Counted from the first letter of the stretch, positions 1-9,851 are shown. The stretch: DNA of 64,000 nt from Corallococcus sp. NCRR (GCF_026965535.1 NZ_CP114039.1:1240001-1304000); one strand, 5' to 3'. Notes: generated from the sequence alone by a model not told the origin. Numbers and translations are program-made.

Positions 1-305
1 TGATGCCGGACAACCAGCTCACCGGAATCCTGGAGGATTTCCTCCAGCAGCTCGTCACACAGGGCGACCCGCTCCTGCCCGCGGCTTTCACGGCCCTGGA
101 CGCCCTCCCCGAGCGCCGCTTCAAGCCCACCTACCACTCCAAGGCCGCCATCCACACCTGGCTCGCCTGGCAGCAGGAACCCGGCACGCCACTCGGCCAG
201 GCCGTTTCCAAGCACTACCTCCAGGCAGACCACGAGCTCGCCCAGCGCTTCGTGGCCTGGATGCGGCGCCTGTTCATCCCCGCTCCCGAAGCCCCAGCCC
301 CATGA
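1..305 (+). CDS. DUF3226 family protein, C-terminal part only
   Basis: The 5' end lies outside the window; the first complete codon is at position 3, an ATG that is probably internal. The visible 100 residues begin with MPDNQLTG followed by LEDFL, and later show KAAIHTWLAWQ and PGTPLGQA, which match my memory of the conserved C-terminal half of DUF3226 (TOPRIM-like) proteins. The function of that family is not established. The stop codon overlaps the ATG of the next gene (ATGA at 302-305), so the two are probably translationally coupled. If the ATG at 3 were the real start, this would be an unusually short DUF3226 fragment. The family call is from motif recognition only. Confidence 0.6.
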   Translation, partial: MPDNQLTGILEDFLQQLVTQGDPLLPAAFTALDALPERRFKPTYHSKAAIHTWLAWQQEPGTPLGQAVSKHYLQADHELAQRFVAWMRRLFIPAPEAPAP

Positions 306-1654
306 AGACCACGCTCACGCCCGAAGCCTCCGCCGCCTCCCGTGAAGCCCTGCGCCGCGCCAACGTGGCGTTCGGCCACGCCTACCCGGGTGAATCCTCC
401 CGGCGCCAGCCCGTGCACACCGTGTACGGCGGCGCCCACCTCTTCCGCGCGGGCACGGCGCGGAAGATGGGGGACCTGGCGCTCGCGGCGCTGCGCGACT
501 ACGCCGCGGATGGCTCCCAGCTCGCGCACGGGCTGGGGCTGCCCCAGCGCGGCGGCTTCGCCCAGCGCGTCCATGACCGCGTCGTGGACAAGCTCCAGCG
601 TGAACCCGTGGAGGACTTCCGCATCGACTTCGAGGACGGCTATGGCCACCGCCCCGATGCCGAAGAAGACGCCCACGCCGTCGCCGCCGCCACGGAGGTG
701 GCCCGGGGCCTGGAGCAGGGCTCGCTCCCGCCGTTCATCGGCATCCGCGTGAAGTCCTTCACCGAAGAACTCTACGCCCGCGCCTCGCGCACCCTGGACC
801 TCTTCGTCACCGCGCTGCTGGAGCAATCCGGTGGCAGGATGCCTCCGTCCTTCGTCGTCACCCTGCCCAAGGTCACCGTGCCGGAACAGGTGACCGCCCT
901 GGCGAAGCTCTTGTCGGAGCTGGAGTCCGCCCACCATCTGGCCCCCGGCGCGCTCGCCCTGGAGCTGATGGTGGAGACGCCCCAGGCCCTCTTCGACTCG
1001 CGCGGCCGGCCGCACCTGCGCTCGCTCGTGGAGGCCGGCGAGGGCCGCTGCTCCCACGTGCACCTGGGCGTCTACGACTACACCGCCGCCCTGGACGTCA
1101 GCGCGCACATGCAGCACATGCTCCACCCCGCCTGTGACTCCCTGCGCGACACCGTGCAGGTGCTCCTCGCGGGCAGCGGCGTGCACCTGTCCGACGGCGC
1201 CACCAACGTCATGCCCGTGGGCCCCCACCGCAAGCAGGGCGACACCCCGCTGCTCCCCACGCAGCGGCGCGAGAACACCGACGCCGTGCACCGCGCGTGG
1301 CAGCTGGCGTACCGGCACACGCGCCACTCGCTGGAGCGCGGCTACTACCAGGGCTGGGACCTGCACCCCGCCCAGCTCCCCGTGCGCTACGCCGCCGTCT
1401 ACGCCTTCTTCCTGGAGGGCCTGGAGCCAGCGTCCCAGCGCCTCAAGGCCTTCGTGGACAAGGCCGCCCAGGCCACCCTGCTGGGCGACGTGTTCGACGA
1501 CGCCGCCACCGGCCAGGGCCTGCTCAACTTCTTCCTGCGCGGCCTGGCCAGCGGCGCCCTCACGGAGGAGGAGGCCCGCGCCACCGGCCTCACGCTGGAG
1601 GAGCTGAGGAGCCGCTCCTTCCGCGCCATCGTGCAGGGCCGCGCGTCACGCTGA
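302..1654 (+). CDS. DUF6986 family protein, CitE/HpcH-like aldolase fold
   Basis: This 450-residue protein resembles the DUF6986 group (sometimes labelled phosphoenolpyruvate kinase-like or aldolase), which belongs to the HpcH/HpaI/citrate-lyase-beta TIM-barrel superfamily. Visible landmarks are DFRIDFEDGYG near residue 107 and GIRVKSF near 147. They are followed by ELMVETPQA near 223 and HLGVYDYTA near 254. The acidic residues fit a metal-dependent C-C lyase/aldolase active site. In actinobacteria related genes occur near urate and malate-synthase genes, but no such neighbour is visible here, so the substrate is unknown. The gene is coupled to the preceding DUF3226 gene by ATGA and overlaps the convergent next gene by 9 bp. 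Confidence 0.75.
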   Translation: MKTTLTPEASAASREALRRANVAFGHAYPGESSRRQPVHTVYGGAHLFRAGTARKMGDLALAALRDYAADGSQLAHGLGLPQRGGFAQRVHDRVVDKLQREPVEDFRIDFEDGYGHRPDAEEDAHAVAAATEVARGLEQGSLPPFIGIRVKSFTEELYARASRTLDLFVTALLEQSGGRMPPSFVVTLPKVTVPEQVTALAKLLSELESAHHLAPGALALELMVETPQALFDSRGRPHLRSLVEAGEGRCSHVHLGVYDYTAALDVSAHMQHMLHPACDSLRDTVQVLLAGSGVHLSDGATNVMPVGPHRKQGDTPLLPTQRRENTDAVHRAWQLAYRHTRHSLERGYYQGWDLHPAQLPVRYAAVYAFFLEGLEPASQRLKAFVDKAAQATLLGDVFDDAATGQGLLNFFLRGLASGALTEEEARATGLTLEELRSRSFRAIVQGRASR

Positions 1655-2710
1655 CGCGGGCGGCTCCGCGGGGGGCACCGCGCTCCGGGGCCCCAGCCAC
1701 TCGCGCGCGACGGCCACGTCCACCGCGAGGATGCCCAGGAGGAACAGCCACGGCCCCGGCCGTGACGACAGGCCCGTCAGCGCCCAGACGGTGATGAGCC
1801 CCGCGAGCACCGCCGGCACCACCGAGGGCAGCGCCTCCCGCGCGCGCCGCACCGACCCCAGCACGCCCAGCGCCAAGAGCCCCAGCACCACGCCCGTCGC
1901 GCCCAGCCGGCCGCGCCCCGTCCCCGCGCCCTGCCCCGACGGCAGCACCAGCGTGTTGAACTTCCACGTGTCGTTGTCCTGGATGTCCCAGGCGAAGTTG
2001 TCGTCGATGGTGATGTTGCGCTCGCGCTGCAGGTGGGCCGTGGGCACCAGCGACCACGCCGAGCTCCACGGCAGCAAGAGCCCCACCGCGCACGCCGCCA
2101 CGCCCGCGAACACCCACCGCTTCAGCCGCACGTCCGCCGGCCGCATCGTGAGCGACGGCTCCGCCAGCGACGACGCCTTGAACGCCCGCCACTGCACGGA
2201 AGCGAGCACCACCGCCGCCAGCACCCACAAGAGCGGCGCCACGCCAAGGCCCAGCGACAGGAACGCCTGCGTCACGGTGAGCGCGGTGAACATGGGCAGG
2301 AACGCCGGATGCGCGGCCCACCTCACCACCGGCACCAGCGCGTCCGGCAGCTTCCGGCCCGCGGCCCGCCACTCGCGCGCGCCCAGCATGCCGGCGCCCA
2401 CCAGCATCAACACCGACCAGGGCAGCCCCAACCCGCCGCCGACGAAGGGCAGCACGGGCACCACCACCGCCGCCGCCACCAGCCCGGAACCGAGCAGCGG
2501 CAGCGAGCCCCCGGGCAGCCGCTCGCGCAGCCTCGGGTCATCCAGCACGTCCTGCACCGCGCGGCCCGCCGTGTCCGCCGCGCGCTGTGCGTGGTCCGCC
2601 ACCTCGTCCATCACCGGCGACCCCGGCGCGTTCAAATCCCCACCGCAAGAGGGACACGTCCGCGACGAATGGCCTTCAGGGAGCGGCTGACCACAATGCG
2701 GGCAGGACAT
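1646..2710 (-). CDS. zinc-ribbon multi-pass membrane protein
   Basis: The 354-residue protein opens with a double CxxC zinc ribbon (MSCPHCGQ, then CPSCGG by residue 24). A short linker with alanine-rich helical sequence follows, then about eight hydrophobic segments from residue ~50 to the C-terminus. The tail is Pro/Ala-rich. Many bacterial membrane proteins of unknown role carry such an N-terminal zinc ribbon. No catalytic motif was recognised, so no function is assigned. The loop around NITIDDNFAWD, between membrane segments near residues 230-255, is the only sizeable polar extramembrane stretch. It lies downstream of the S74-domain lipoprotein gene on the same strand, with an 86-bp gap. 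Confidence 0.7.
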   Translation of the reverse strand: MSCPHCGQPLPEGHSSRTCPSCGGDLNAPGSPVMDEVADHAQRAADTAGRAVQDVLDDPRLRERLPGGSLPLLGSGLVAAAVVVPVLPFVGGGLGLPWSVLMLVGAGMLGAREWRAAGRKLPDALVPVVRWAAHPAFLPMFTALTVTQAFLSLGLGVAPLLWVLAAVVLASVQWRAFKASSLAEPSLTMRPADVRLKRWVFAGVAACAVGLLLPWSSAWSLVPTAHLQRERNITIDDNFAWDIQDNDTWKFNTLVLPSGQGAGTGRGRLGATGVVLGLLALGVLGSVRRAREALPSVVPAVLAGLITVWALTGLSSRPGPWLFLLGILAVDVAVAREWLGPRSAVPPAEPPASA

Positions 2711-2796
2711 GGGGTGGAGTCCTCCTCAGGCGAAAAAAGGCGCGAAGAGCCTACACCGCGCCTTCGCTGCGACCTGCATGAACACGCGGGAGTCTC

Positions 2797-4206
2797 TCAG
2801 GGCTTCGCGGCCTGCGCATGCACGGCCGCCTCCAGGCGGGACAGGCTGCGCTGGAGCTCGGCCATCTGGGCCTTGAGCGCGTCCACCTCCGCGCTCTTCG
2901 CGTTCAGCTCCTCCGTGCGCCGCGCCAGCGCCTGGATGGCCACCATGTTCACGCCGTCGATGTCCAGGAGGCCGATGCTCTTGTCGTCCGCGCCAAGGCC
3001 GAACGCCGCGCGGAAGTCCTGCGCCACCGGGCCCACGTGCCGCACGCCGTCGGCTTCCGTCTTGTAGCGCCAGCTCTCCACCGGCATCGCCGCCACCTTC
3101 GCCAGCACGGCCTCCGCGTCCACGCGGCGGAAGTCCTCCTTCGTGGTCCGGTCCGACGTGCAGCTGAACACGCCCGAGCCCGCCGGCAGGTCACAGCCCA
3201 TGGCCATGTTGCTGCTCGTGCGGAAGCGGAACCCGCCCGCCGCGCGCGCCGTGAACTGGTTGTCCGCGGTGTTCGCCACCACGGAGGCGTTGGTGGAGTT
3301 GTCCGCCCAGATGAAGGCCCCCCGGAAGCCGCCGGAGCTCGCGCGCTGCCCCATCGCCGTGGAGTAGTCCGCGTTCGCGTTGGTGCGATAGCCCAGCGCG
3401 ATGGAGCCCTGCCCCGTGGCCACGTTGGTGTAGCCCACCGCCATGGAGCAGAAGCCGCTCGCGGTGTTGGAGGCACCGGCGGTGAAGGACGCGGTCCCGC
3501 TGGCCGTGTTGTTGCTGCCCATGCACGCCGCGACCGTGCCGGACGCCGCGCACTGCTCACCGAACGCGACGGTGCCGTACGCGCTGGCCGTCGTCTGGTT
3601 GCCGGCCGCGAAGGACACGAAGCCGATGTTGGCCTCATCCCACTCCGTCTCGGCATGGCCCACGCGGAAGGCCGCCTTGAACGGGTGCCACATCATCCGG
3701 TCCCCGGCGCCCGTGATGGGGATGTTGCCAACGCCTTGCTCGCCGCGCGCGAGCAGCCCGCCCGCGGAGTCCACCGTGAAGACGCGGTAGTTGTCCCAGG
3801 TGGGCTCGTTGGTTCCGGACACGGTGTTCCGCACGCGCAGAAGCGGCACCGTGTCCTTCGCGGACGCCGCCGCGTCCAGGAACACCTCCGCGTTCGCCGT
3901 CAGCCGGCCGCGCACCTGCCCCGTGCCCGCCACCGCGAACGACGCGTCCTGCGGCTCCGTCCCGTTGCGGATGCCCTGCCCCGCGGCCAACAGGCGCGGA
4001 TCATTCCCCTCCACCGCCGTGCCCGGCCCGTCACCGTAGACAACGCTCACCGCCTCGCCGTCGAGCTTCAGCCCCGTGCCCACCTGCACCGCCCCCGCGG
4101 GACCCACCGGCCCCGCCGGCCCCTGCGTGCCGTCAGCGCCACACCCGCCGGCCAGCAGCCCCACGACACAGCTCAACGCGACGCCAGCTCCTCGGACAGA
4201 CGACAT
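2797..4206 (-). CDS. lipoprotein with collagen-like stretch, YadA-head-like repeats and C-terminal peptidase S74 chaperone
   Basis: ATG 4206 is chosen because it follows a GGAGAG ribosome-binding site and begins a lipoprotein signal ending GLLAGGC; the upstream in-frame ATG at 4290 would place 28 polar residues first. The mature 469-residue product has a short Gly-Pro-Ala collagen-like run, then a beta-rich region. The centre holds degenerate 14-residue repeats of the A-x-G-x-x-S-x-A-x-G type, typical of trimeric YadA-like heads. The last ~110 residues contain SDRTTKEDFR and HVGPVAQDF, hallmarks of peptidase S74 intramolecular chaperones, where the Ser-Asp pair performs self-cleavage. A trimeric surface fibre anchored as a lipoprotein is inferred. 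A coiled coil ends the protein. Confidence 0.85.
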   Translation of the reverse strand: MSSVRGAGVALSCVVGLLAGGCGADGTQGPAGPVGPAGAVQVGTGLKLDGEAVSVVYGDGPGTAVEGNDPRLLAAGQGIRNGTEPQDASFAVAGTGQVRGRLTANAEVFLDAAASAKDTVPLLRVRNTVSGTNEPTWDNYRVFTVDSAGGLLARGEQGVGNIPITGAGDRMMWHPFKAAFRVGHAETEWDEANIGFVSFAAGNQTTASAYGTVAFGEQCAASGTVAACMGSNNTASGTASFTAGASNTASGFCSMAVGYTNVATGQGSIALGYRTNANADYSTAMGQRASSGGFRGAFIWADNSTNASVVANTADNQFTARAAGGFRFRTSSNMAMGCDLPAGSGVFSCTSDRTTKEDFRRVDAEAVLAKVAAMPVESWRYKTEADGVRHVGPVAQDFRAAFGLGADDKSIGLLDIDGVNMVAIQALARRTEELNAKSAEVDALKAQMAELQRSLSRLEAAVHAQAAKP

Positions 4207-4305
4207 GCGGTGCTCTCCAGGTGAAGGCCCATCACACTGGCAAAGCGCCGGGTCGCGGACAACCCAGGACCTCCCAGGGAGTCCCGCCATCCAGGAGAAC
4301 CACCC

Positions 4306-5379
4306 CTACCAGAGCATGTCCTGGTCCTCGGTGACGCCGGGGACATTGGACAGCTTCAGCTCCTGGCCGCCCACGCGCAGGGTGCCTTCGAAGAAGCCCA
4401 CGGGCTGGGCGAAGTGGCTCACCACCAGCCGCAGGTTGCGCTCCTCGCGGTGCACGTAGATGGGCTTGAAGCGCAGGTCCACCGCGCCGTCCGCCGTCGT
4501 CAGCCGCCACGGGTCCAGGAGCTCCTTCGCGTCGTATTCGAAGTGCGCGCGGCCCACCGGGTAGAGCCGGTCGCCCAGCCAGACGGCGTTCTCGTTGGCC
4601 TCGGTGGCGCCCTCGTTGAAGCCCTCCACCAGGTTGAGCCCCACGGGCGTGCCGTCCGGCAGCCGCCCGGCCGCGAAGGCCCAGCGCCAGGCGGTGTGCC
4701 GCGCCAGGTAGCCCTGCGTGTAGTCCATGCCGCCCACGCCGCCGTCCAGCCGGAAGCGCCGGCCTCCCGCCTCCAGGCTCCCGAAGGCCAAGAGGCCACT
4801 GCGCTTCTGGGTGACGTTGACCAGCCCGTCGCCCTGCACCGGCGCGATGACGGTGAGGGCCGGCGGACCGCCCGCCACCAGCAGCTCGCCGTTCCACTGG
4901 AACGACTGGAGCGACTGCGTGCGCATGCGGCTGACGTCCACCTCCACCTGGTAGCGCTCGTCGGACTCGCCGCGCTTCACGGACATGCGCCCGCCCAGCG
5001 TGCGGAAGGCCGCCACGAGCCCCGCGCCCGGCTTGTCGCTCACCTCCGCGAGCGGCCCGGGCACGCCCAGGAAGCTCACGTCACAGAGGGGCTTCTTCTC
5101 CTGGAGGTCCACCGCCACCGCGAAGGCGTTGGCCGTGTAGCCCAGGTCCACCACCGCGAAGAGGGCCGCCACCTCCTGCGTGGCGACGAAGGTGTAGTGC
5201 CAGCGCTTGCGCTTGAGCAGCCGCGTGGTGCGCCCCGGAGCCCACTTCCCCAGCAGCCGGGGCAGGTCCACCTCCGGCAGCTCTCCCTGGTACGTGCCGA
5301 ACCGCGGTTCCCCTTCCGTGGAGGCCACCGAGTTCGGGGCGAAGGGCAGCAAGGCTTCTCGTTCACGCTCGAGCGTCAT
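4306..5379 (-). CDS. DUF2804 family protein
   Basis: The 357-residue sequence resembles DUF2804, a family of uncharacterised beta-rich proteins related to lipocalin/hydroxyneurosporene-synthase-like folds. Recognisable features include GVGGMDYTQGYLARHTAWRWA near residues 215-235 and a conserved ENAVWLGDRLYPVGRAHF segment near 262. The protein has no signal peptide or membrane segment, so it is probably cytoplasmic. It is separated from the ABC permease upstream by 94 bp and from the S74 lipoprotein downstream by 99 bp, which suggests independent expression or a loose operon. No enzymatic activity can be assigned. Confidence 0.75.
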   Translation of the reverse strand: MTLEREREALLPFAPNSVASTEGEPRFGTYQGELPEVDLPRLLGKWAPGRTTRLLKRKRWHYTFVATQEVAALFAVVDLGYTANAFAVAVDLQEKKPLCDVSFLGVPGPLAEVSDKPGAGLVAAFRTLGGRMSVKRGESDERYQVEVDVSRMRTQSLQSFQWNGELLVAGGPPALTVIAPVQGDGLVNVTQKRSGLLAFGSLEAGGRRFRLDGGVGGMDYTQGYLARHTAWRWAFAAGRLPDGTPVGLNLVEGFNEGATEANENAVWLGDRLYPVGRAHFEYDAKELLDPWRLTTADGAVDLRFKPIYVHREERNLRLVVSHFAQPVGFFEGTLRVGGQELKLSNVPGVTEDQDMLW

Positions 5380-5473
5380 CGCGAAACATTGGATGGCACT
5401 TCGCTGGCGCTGTCACGTGAACACGCGAGCCAAGTTGTGCCCCGAAGACACTCGGAGCGCTCACGCCTGCCCG

Positions 5474-6646
5474 CTAGCTCCTGCCGAAGATGATGCGCTC
5501 CTGGGTCAACAGACGCGTGGTGAACCGCAGCGCCACCAGGGACACCGCCACGCAGGACGCGAACGCGAGCAGGAAGGGCACCGGCCCCAGCGTCTCGCCG
5601 CGCATCACCTCGCCCGCGAGCAGCTCCTGCCCCAGCACCGGCACCGCGAACATCCACGTCTGCGTCTGGATGGGGGACAGGGCCAGCAGCATCCCGGGCA
5701 GCGTGGGCAGCACCATCAGGAGGGACAGGTACGTCTGCGCCTCCTTGAACGAACGTGCATAGGTGGACACCCACATCTGCACGGCGGACGCGGCCAGCAC
5801 CAGCGGCAGCACCGCGGCCAGCATGCCCAGCGCGGCCGGCGTGTCGAAGCGGGCGCGCACGCCCAGGTCCTCCAGCGGCACGCGCTTCACCACCAGGAAG
5901 TAACCCACCAGACACAAGAGTACGCCCGTGCCCGCCATGGCGCAGGTGGCCAGCCACTTGCCTGCCACCACCGCGCCGCGCGGGGCGGGGTTGAGGAGCA
6001 GGGGCTCCAATGAGCCGCGCTCGCGCTCACCCGCCATGGTGTCGCTGGCCAGCTGCATGCCGCCCGCGAACGCCGCCATCACCAGGAACAGCGGGATGGT
6101 GGTGAGCACCGTGGCCGCGGTGCGCTCGGGGGTGGACAGGTCCAGCTCGTCCACGCGCACGGGCACCGCCAGCTCCGGGGACACGCCACGCGCGAACAGG
6201 CGCTGGCTGCCGGTCTGCTGCGAGTACACCGCCAGCATCCGCTGCGCGCGCTGCACGGACTGGCGGGCCTTGTTGCGCGAGCTGTCCACCACCAGCCGCA
6301 CCGCGGCGGTGTGCCCGTCCGTGAAGGACTTCGCGTAGTCCTCCGGCACCACCAGCACCAGGTCCAGCTTCCCCGCCTGCACCAGCGCCTCGTAGCCCTG
6401 CGGCGCCTCCGTCAGCTTCGCGCCGTAGCGCTCCAGGAAGGCCATCAGGCTGGGCGCGTGCTCGCGGCCCACCACCGGCATCTCCAGCGGCCGGTCCTGC
6501 CGGTACCAGGAGGCCATCACGTTGAACATCACCAGGAACACCAGCGGGCCCAGGAGCGGCCACATCACCGCGGTGCCCAGCGTGCGCTTGTCCCGCAGGT
6601 GGTCGAGCACTTCCTTGCGCAGCACCGTCCCGATGAGGCCCTTCAT
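5474..6646 (-). CDS. ABC-2 type transporter permease, NatB-like
   Basis: A 390-residue integral membrane permease with one N-terminal transmembrane helix (around residues 25-45), a large extracytoplasmic domain (~50-190) and five or six C-terminal helices. This is the topology of the NatB/ABC-2 group. The motif MAGERERGSLEPLLLNPAPRG near residue 225 is the cytoplasmic coupling element common to the family. Its start overlaps the stop of the ATPase gene by 4 bp (6643-6646), so the two form one exporter. NatAB of Bacillus exports sodium, but NatB-like permeases also export other substrates and nothing here fixes the cargo. Confidence 0.88.
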   Translation of the reverse strand: MKGLIGTVLRKEVLDHLRDKRTLGTAVMWPLLGPLVFLVMFNVMASWYRQDRPLEMPVVGREHAPSLMAFLERYGAKLTEAPQGYEALVQAGKLDLVLVVPEDYAKSFTDGHTAAVRLVVDSSRNKARQSVQRAQRMLAVYSQQTGSQRLFARGVSPELAVPVRVDELDLSTPERTAATVLTTIPLFLVMAAFAGGMQLASDTMAGERERGSLEPLLLNPAPRGAVVAGKWLATCAMAGTGVLLCLVGYFLVVKRVPLEDLGVRARFDTPAALGMLAAVLPLVLAASAVQMWVSTYARSFKEAQTYLSLLMVLPTLPGMLLALSPIQTQTWMFAVPVLGQELLAGEVMRGETLGPVPFLLAFASCVAVSLVALRFTTRLLTQERIIFGRS

Positions 6647-7377
6647 TCGCGCAACCCCTGCTCGCTGCCAATCACGCTCACGAAGGCTTCCTCCAGGCTG
6701 TCCTTGCCGGTGGAGGCGCGCAGCGCGTCCGCGGTGCCGTCCGCCACCACCCGCCCGCGCGCCACCACCACGATGCGGTCACACAGCGCGGCCACCTCCT
6801 GCATCACGTGGCTGGAGAACACCACGCAGCAGCCCTGCGCCTTGAGCTTGCGCAAGAGCGTGCGCACGGAGCGCGTGGCCATCACGTCCAGGCCGTTGGT
6901 GGGCTCGTCCAGGAGCACGTTGCGCGGCCCGTGCACCAGCGCGCGCGCCAGCGCCACCTTCACGCGCTCGCCCTGGCTGAAGCCCTCCGTGCGCCGGTCC
7001 GCGATGTCCTTCATGTCCAGCAGCTCCACCAGCTCCTCCACGCGCGCGTCCAGCGCGGCGCCGGACAGGCCGTGCAGCTCGCCGAAGTACCGCGCGTGCT
7101 CGCGCGCGGTGAGGCGCGGATAGAGTCCGCGCGCGTCCGGCAGCACGCCCAGCGCGCGCCGGGCCACTTGCGGCTCCTTCGCCACGTCCACGCCGTCCAC
7201 GGTGGCGGTGCCGCCGTCCGGGCGCACCAGCGTGTAGAGCATGCGCATCGTGGTCGTCTTGCCCGCGCCGTTGGGGCCCAGGAGGCCCGTGATGACGCCG
7301 TCCTCCGCGGTGAAGGTCACGTCGTGCACGGCCGTCACGGAGCCGAAGCGCTTGTGCAGGTTCCTGGCTTCAATCAT
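6643..7377 (-). CDS. ABC transporter ATP-binding protein, NatA-like
   Basis: A 244-residue ABC ATPase. Walker A is GPNGAGKT at residues 34-41, the signature motif is FSQGERVKVALAR near 134, and Walker B with the catalytic glutamate is LLDEPTNGLD shortly after. A switch histidine is present in FSSHVMQE. It energises the permease encoded directly downstream with a 4-bp overlap. The TAP-like hydrolase gene ends only 14 bp upstream, so hydrolase, ATPase and permease probably form one transcript. The pairing with a NatB-type permease and a 3-gene operon suggests export, with substrate unknown. Confidence 0.92.
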   Translation of the reverse strand: MIEARNLHKRFGSVTAVHDVTFTAEDGVITGLLGPNGAGKTTTMRMLYTLVRPDGGTATVDGVDVAKEPQVARRALGVLPDARGLYPRLTAREHARYFGELHGLSGAALDARVEELVELLDMKDIADRRTEGFSQGERVKVALARALVHGPRNVLLDEPTNGLDVMATRSVRTLLRKLKAQGCCVVFSSHVMQEVAALCDRIVVVARGRVVADGTADALRASTGKDSLEEAFVSVIGSEQGLRE

Positions 7378-7391
7378 GGGCGCTTTGGGTC

Positions 7392-8879
7392 CTACGGGAC
7401 AGGGCCGGCGAAGGAGGTGAAGAAGGGTGGCCGCTTGAGGCCCGCGCCACAGTCGGGCGTCAGGCCCTCCACGCTGCCGCGCGTGAGCAGGTCCGCCATC
7501 AGCGTGCGCGCGCAGTCCGCGCCCACCGTGTTGTGCCCCAGCCCCGGCACCACCACGTGCAGGCTGTGCGTGAGCGTCCGCTTCGCCTCCTCGCCCCAGG
7601 GCGGCGGCGTCACGGGGTCCAGCTCACCGGACAGCAGCAGCGTGGGGATGTCCGATTTCACGGGCTCGCGGAAGCTCGGGGGCACGTTGGACTGGGGCCA
7701 CTTCGCGCACGCGCGCTTGAGCTCCTGCGCCATGCGCGGGCCGAACCAGGTGCCCTTCGCTTCACGCTCGGCGTCCTCCTCCGTGAAGAAGGGCGCGTCC
7801 TCCGCGCACACCACGGCGAGGAACATGCCCCGGCTGGTGGTGCGCGCCACCTCGTCGGTGAGCCCCAGCGACAGCGCGACGAAGGGCGTCCAGTCATCCT
7901 TCGCGGCGCGGTCCAGCATCAAGGGCACCAGCGACGCGACGTCCGGGCTGTAGAGCAGCGAGAACAGCTCCGACAGGAAGACGCGCCGGGTGAGCGTGAA
8001 GTCCTCCGGCACGCCCGTGCGCGGATGCGCCAGGTGCACCTTCGCGGGGCTGGCCTCCAGCTTCGCGAGCAGCGCTTCCGTGCGGGCGCGCAGGTCCGGA
8101 TACGCCTTCGCGCAGACGCTGTCCTTCGCGCACGCGTCCATCAGCAGGTCCAGGGCGCGCTGGCCGTCGCGCGCGGCGTACAGCGGCAGGTACTGCCCCA
8201 TGGGGGCCACGCCATCCAGGATGGCGGTGCGCACGCGGTCCGGGTGCTGGCGCATGTACACCAGCGCCGCGCGCGTCCCGTAGGAGATGCCCCACAGGTT
8301 CACCTGCCGGTAGCCCAGCGCCGCGCGCACGTCGTCCAGGTCGTCCATGGCGATGGACGTGGTGTAGAGCCGCTCGTCCGCATCCCAGCCCTTGCGGCAC
8401 TGGGGAATCACGTCCGCGTCCTCGCGGTCCTCGAAGCGCTCCGCCAGCGACGCGCGCGAGGGGTTCAACGCCTCGCAGTCCAGCGGGTGCGAGTCCCCCG
8501 TGCCGCGCTGGTCCACGAACACGATGTCGCGCTGGCGCCGGATGCGCTCCAGCGCGGGCAGGATGCGCGTGCGGGACGCCGCCTGGCCGGGGCCGCCCGC
8601 GAGGAAGAACAGCGGGTCCTCCTTCGGCTGCGACGCGAGCGCGGGCACCACCACCACGCGCAGCGGAATCTTGCGCCCCTTCGCCGCGGCCCGGTCCTCG
8701 AAGACCTCCAGCGTGCCGCAGAGGGTCTGCGCGGCCACCCCGTCCAGCCGGCACGGCTTCAGGTCCATCCGCCGCGGGGAGGCGGCCTCCGCGCTGGAGG
8801 ACCGGGAACAGCCCGTGAGTGACAGCGCCGCCAGCACCGCCAGCGAGGCGAGGGGGTGAGACAAGATGCCACCTGTCAC
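7392..8879 (-). CDS. secreted alpha/beta hydrolase, TAP-like (tripeptidyl aminopeptidase family) lipoprotein
   Basis: The start is placed at GTG 8879, which has a GGAGG sequence 11 nt upstream. A TTG at 8864 is an alternative; the long in-frame extension to 9884 runs antisense through another gene and is rejected. The signal ends LSLTGC, a good lipobox. The body is an alpha/beta hydrolase with oxyanion motif LAGGPGQAA and nucleophile elbow GISYGTR (Ser). The catalytic Asp lies in [10 protein letters not shown] and the His in GLGHN. The C-terminal section matches the TAP-like domain of SlpD/SlpE-type proteases. It probably cleaves short peptides or esters outside the cytoplasm. It is the first gene of the ABC exporter operon. 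Confidence 0.87.
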   Translation of the reverse strand: MTGGILSHPLASLAVLAALSLTGCSRSSSAEAASPRRMDLKPCRLDGVAAQTLCGTLEVFEDRAAAKGRKIPLRVVVVPALASQPKEDPLFFLAGGPGQAASRTRILPALERIRRQRDIVFVDQRGTGDSHPLDCEALNPSRASLAERFEDREDADVIPQCRKGWDADERLYTTSIAMDDLDDVRAALGYRQVNLWGISYGTRAALVYMRQHPDRVRTAILDGVAPMGQYLPLYAARDGQRALDLLMDACAKDSVCAKAYPDLRARTEALLAKLEASPAKVHLAHPRTGVPEDFTLTRRVFLSELFSLLYSPDVASLVPLMLDRAAKDDWTPFVALSLGLTDEVARTTSRGMFLAVVCAEDAPFFTEEDAEREAKGTWFGPRMAQELKRACAKWPQSNVPPSFREPVKSDIPTLLLSGELDPVTPPPWGEEAKRTLTHSLHVVVPGLGHNTVGADCARTLMADLLTRGSVEGLTPDCGAGLKRPPFFTSFAGPVP

Positions 8880-9008
8880 GAGGGGCCAACCTCCAGCACG
8901 GGGGAGCCCCTGGCGCATACCATTGGCGCACCGAAGGTGCACCCGTCGAAGCCCCGACATGCGCGGCGATTGAATCCGCGCGAACGCGGGGCGTCCTCTG
9001 CTACGCCC

Positions 9009-9851
9009 ATGCCCATGAAGAAACGCGCGTTCCTGGTCCTCTTCGCCCTTTCGCTCACCACGCTCGCCGGCTGCGCCACGCTGCAGAGCCTGCTCAACGG
9101 AGCCTTCAAGAAGCCCACGCTGAAGTTCAAGACAGCCCGGCTGGCGAACGCCTCCCTGTCCGACGCCACGGTGGACCTGGTGTACGAGCTGGACAACCCC
9201 AACAGCCTGGGCCTGAAGCTGGCGTCGGTGGACTACGCCTTCTTCGTGGAGGGCAAGCAGCTGGTGGCCGGCAAGCCGAAGGAGGGCCTGAACCTCAAGT
9301 CCAACGGCAAGAGCCAGATTGTCTTCCCCGCCAACGTGAAGTTCGCGGACATCGCGCCGGTGGTGACCACGTTCCTGGACAAGGACGTGGCGGCCTTCAA
9401 GGCGCAGGGCTCGCTGGGCGTCCAGACGCCGCTGGGCGTGCTGCGATTCCCCCTGGAGAAGGAGGGCACGTTCCCCGTCCCCAAGGTTCCCCAGGTGCAG
9501 TTCCAGGCGCCGCGCATCACGAACGTCACGCTGAGCGGGGCCACGGTGGAGTTTCCGCTGGCCATCACCAACCGCAACGCCTTCCCCCTGCCGGTGGCGG
9601 GCATCACCGGCGCGCTCAAGGTGGCGGGCGCCAACGTGGGCAACCTGTCCACGGGCAACCTGGGCATGCTGGATGGCAGCGGGACGAAGCAGGTCACCCT
9701 GCCGCTCACCATCAACTTCGCGAGCGCGGCTTCGGCGGCCATGGCGCTGCGCTCGGGCGGCAACGCGCAGGTGAGCCTGACGGGCAACCTGACGTCGGAC
9801 GCGCAGTCCGTGCCCCTGAACCTGAGCCAGCTCGTGAATTTCACGAAATAG
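9009..9851 (+). CDS. LEA type 2 (WHy-domain) family lipoprotein
   Basis: The start at ATG 9009 (or ATG 9015, two residues in) is preferred over the longer in-frame extension because it leads straight into a lipoprotein signal ending LTTLAGC. The 280-residue protein has two similar beta-sandwich halves. Each carries a statement of the LEA14/WHy type, such as [17 protein letters not shown] near residue 57 and [17 protein letters not shown] near 180. LEA14-like proteins in bacteria are usually periplasmic or outer-membrane lipoproteins of unclear function, sometimes linked to desiccation. It is transcribed divergently from the hydrolase operon across a 129-bp gap. Confidence 0.82.
   Translation: MPMKKRAFLVLFALSLTTLAGCATLQSLLNGAFKKPTLKFKTARLANASLSDATVDLVYELDNPNSLGLKLASVDYAFFVEGKQLVAGKPKEGLNLKSNGKSQIVFPANVKFADIAPVVTTFLDKDVAAFKAQGSLGVQTPLGVLRFPLEKEGTFPVPKVPQVQFQAPRITNVTLSGATVEFPLAITNRNAFPLPVAGITGALKVAGANVGNLSTGNLGMLDGSGTKQVTLPLTINFASAASAAMALRSGGNAQVSLTGNLTSDAQSVPLNLSQLVNFTK

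Noticed and set aside
5474..7377. Calling the ABC pair a sodium exporter (natAB)
   Set aside because: The family fold is clear but the substrate cannot be read from the sequence, so gene symbols were withheld.
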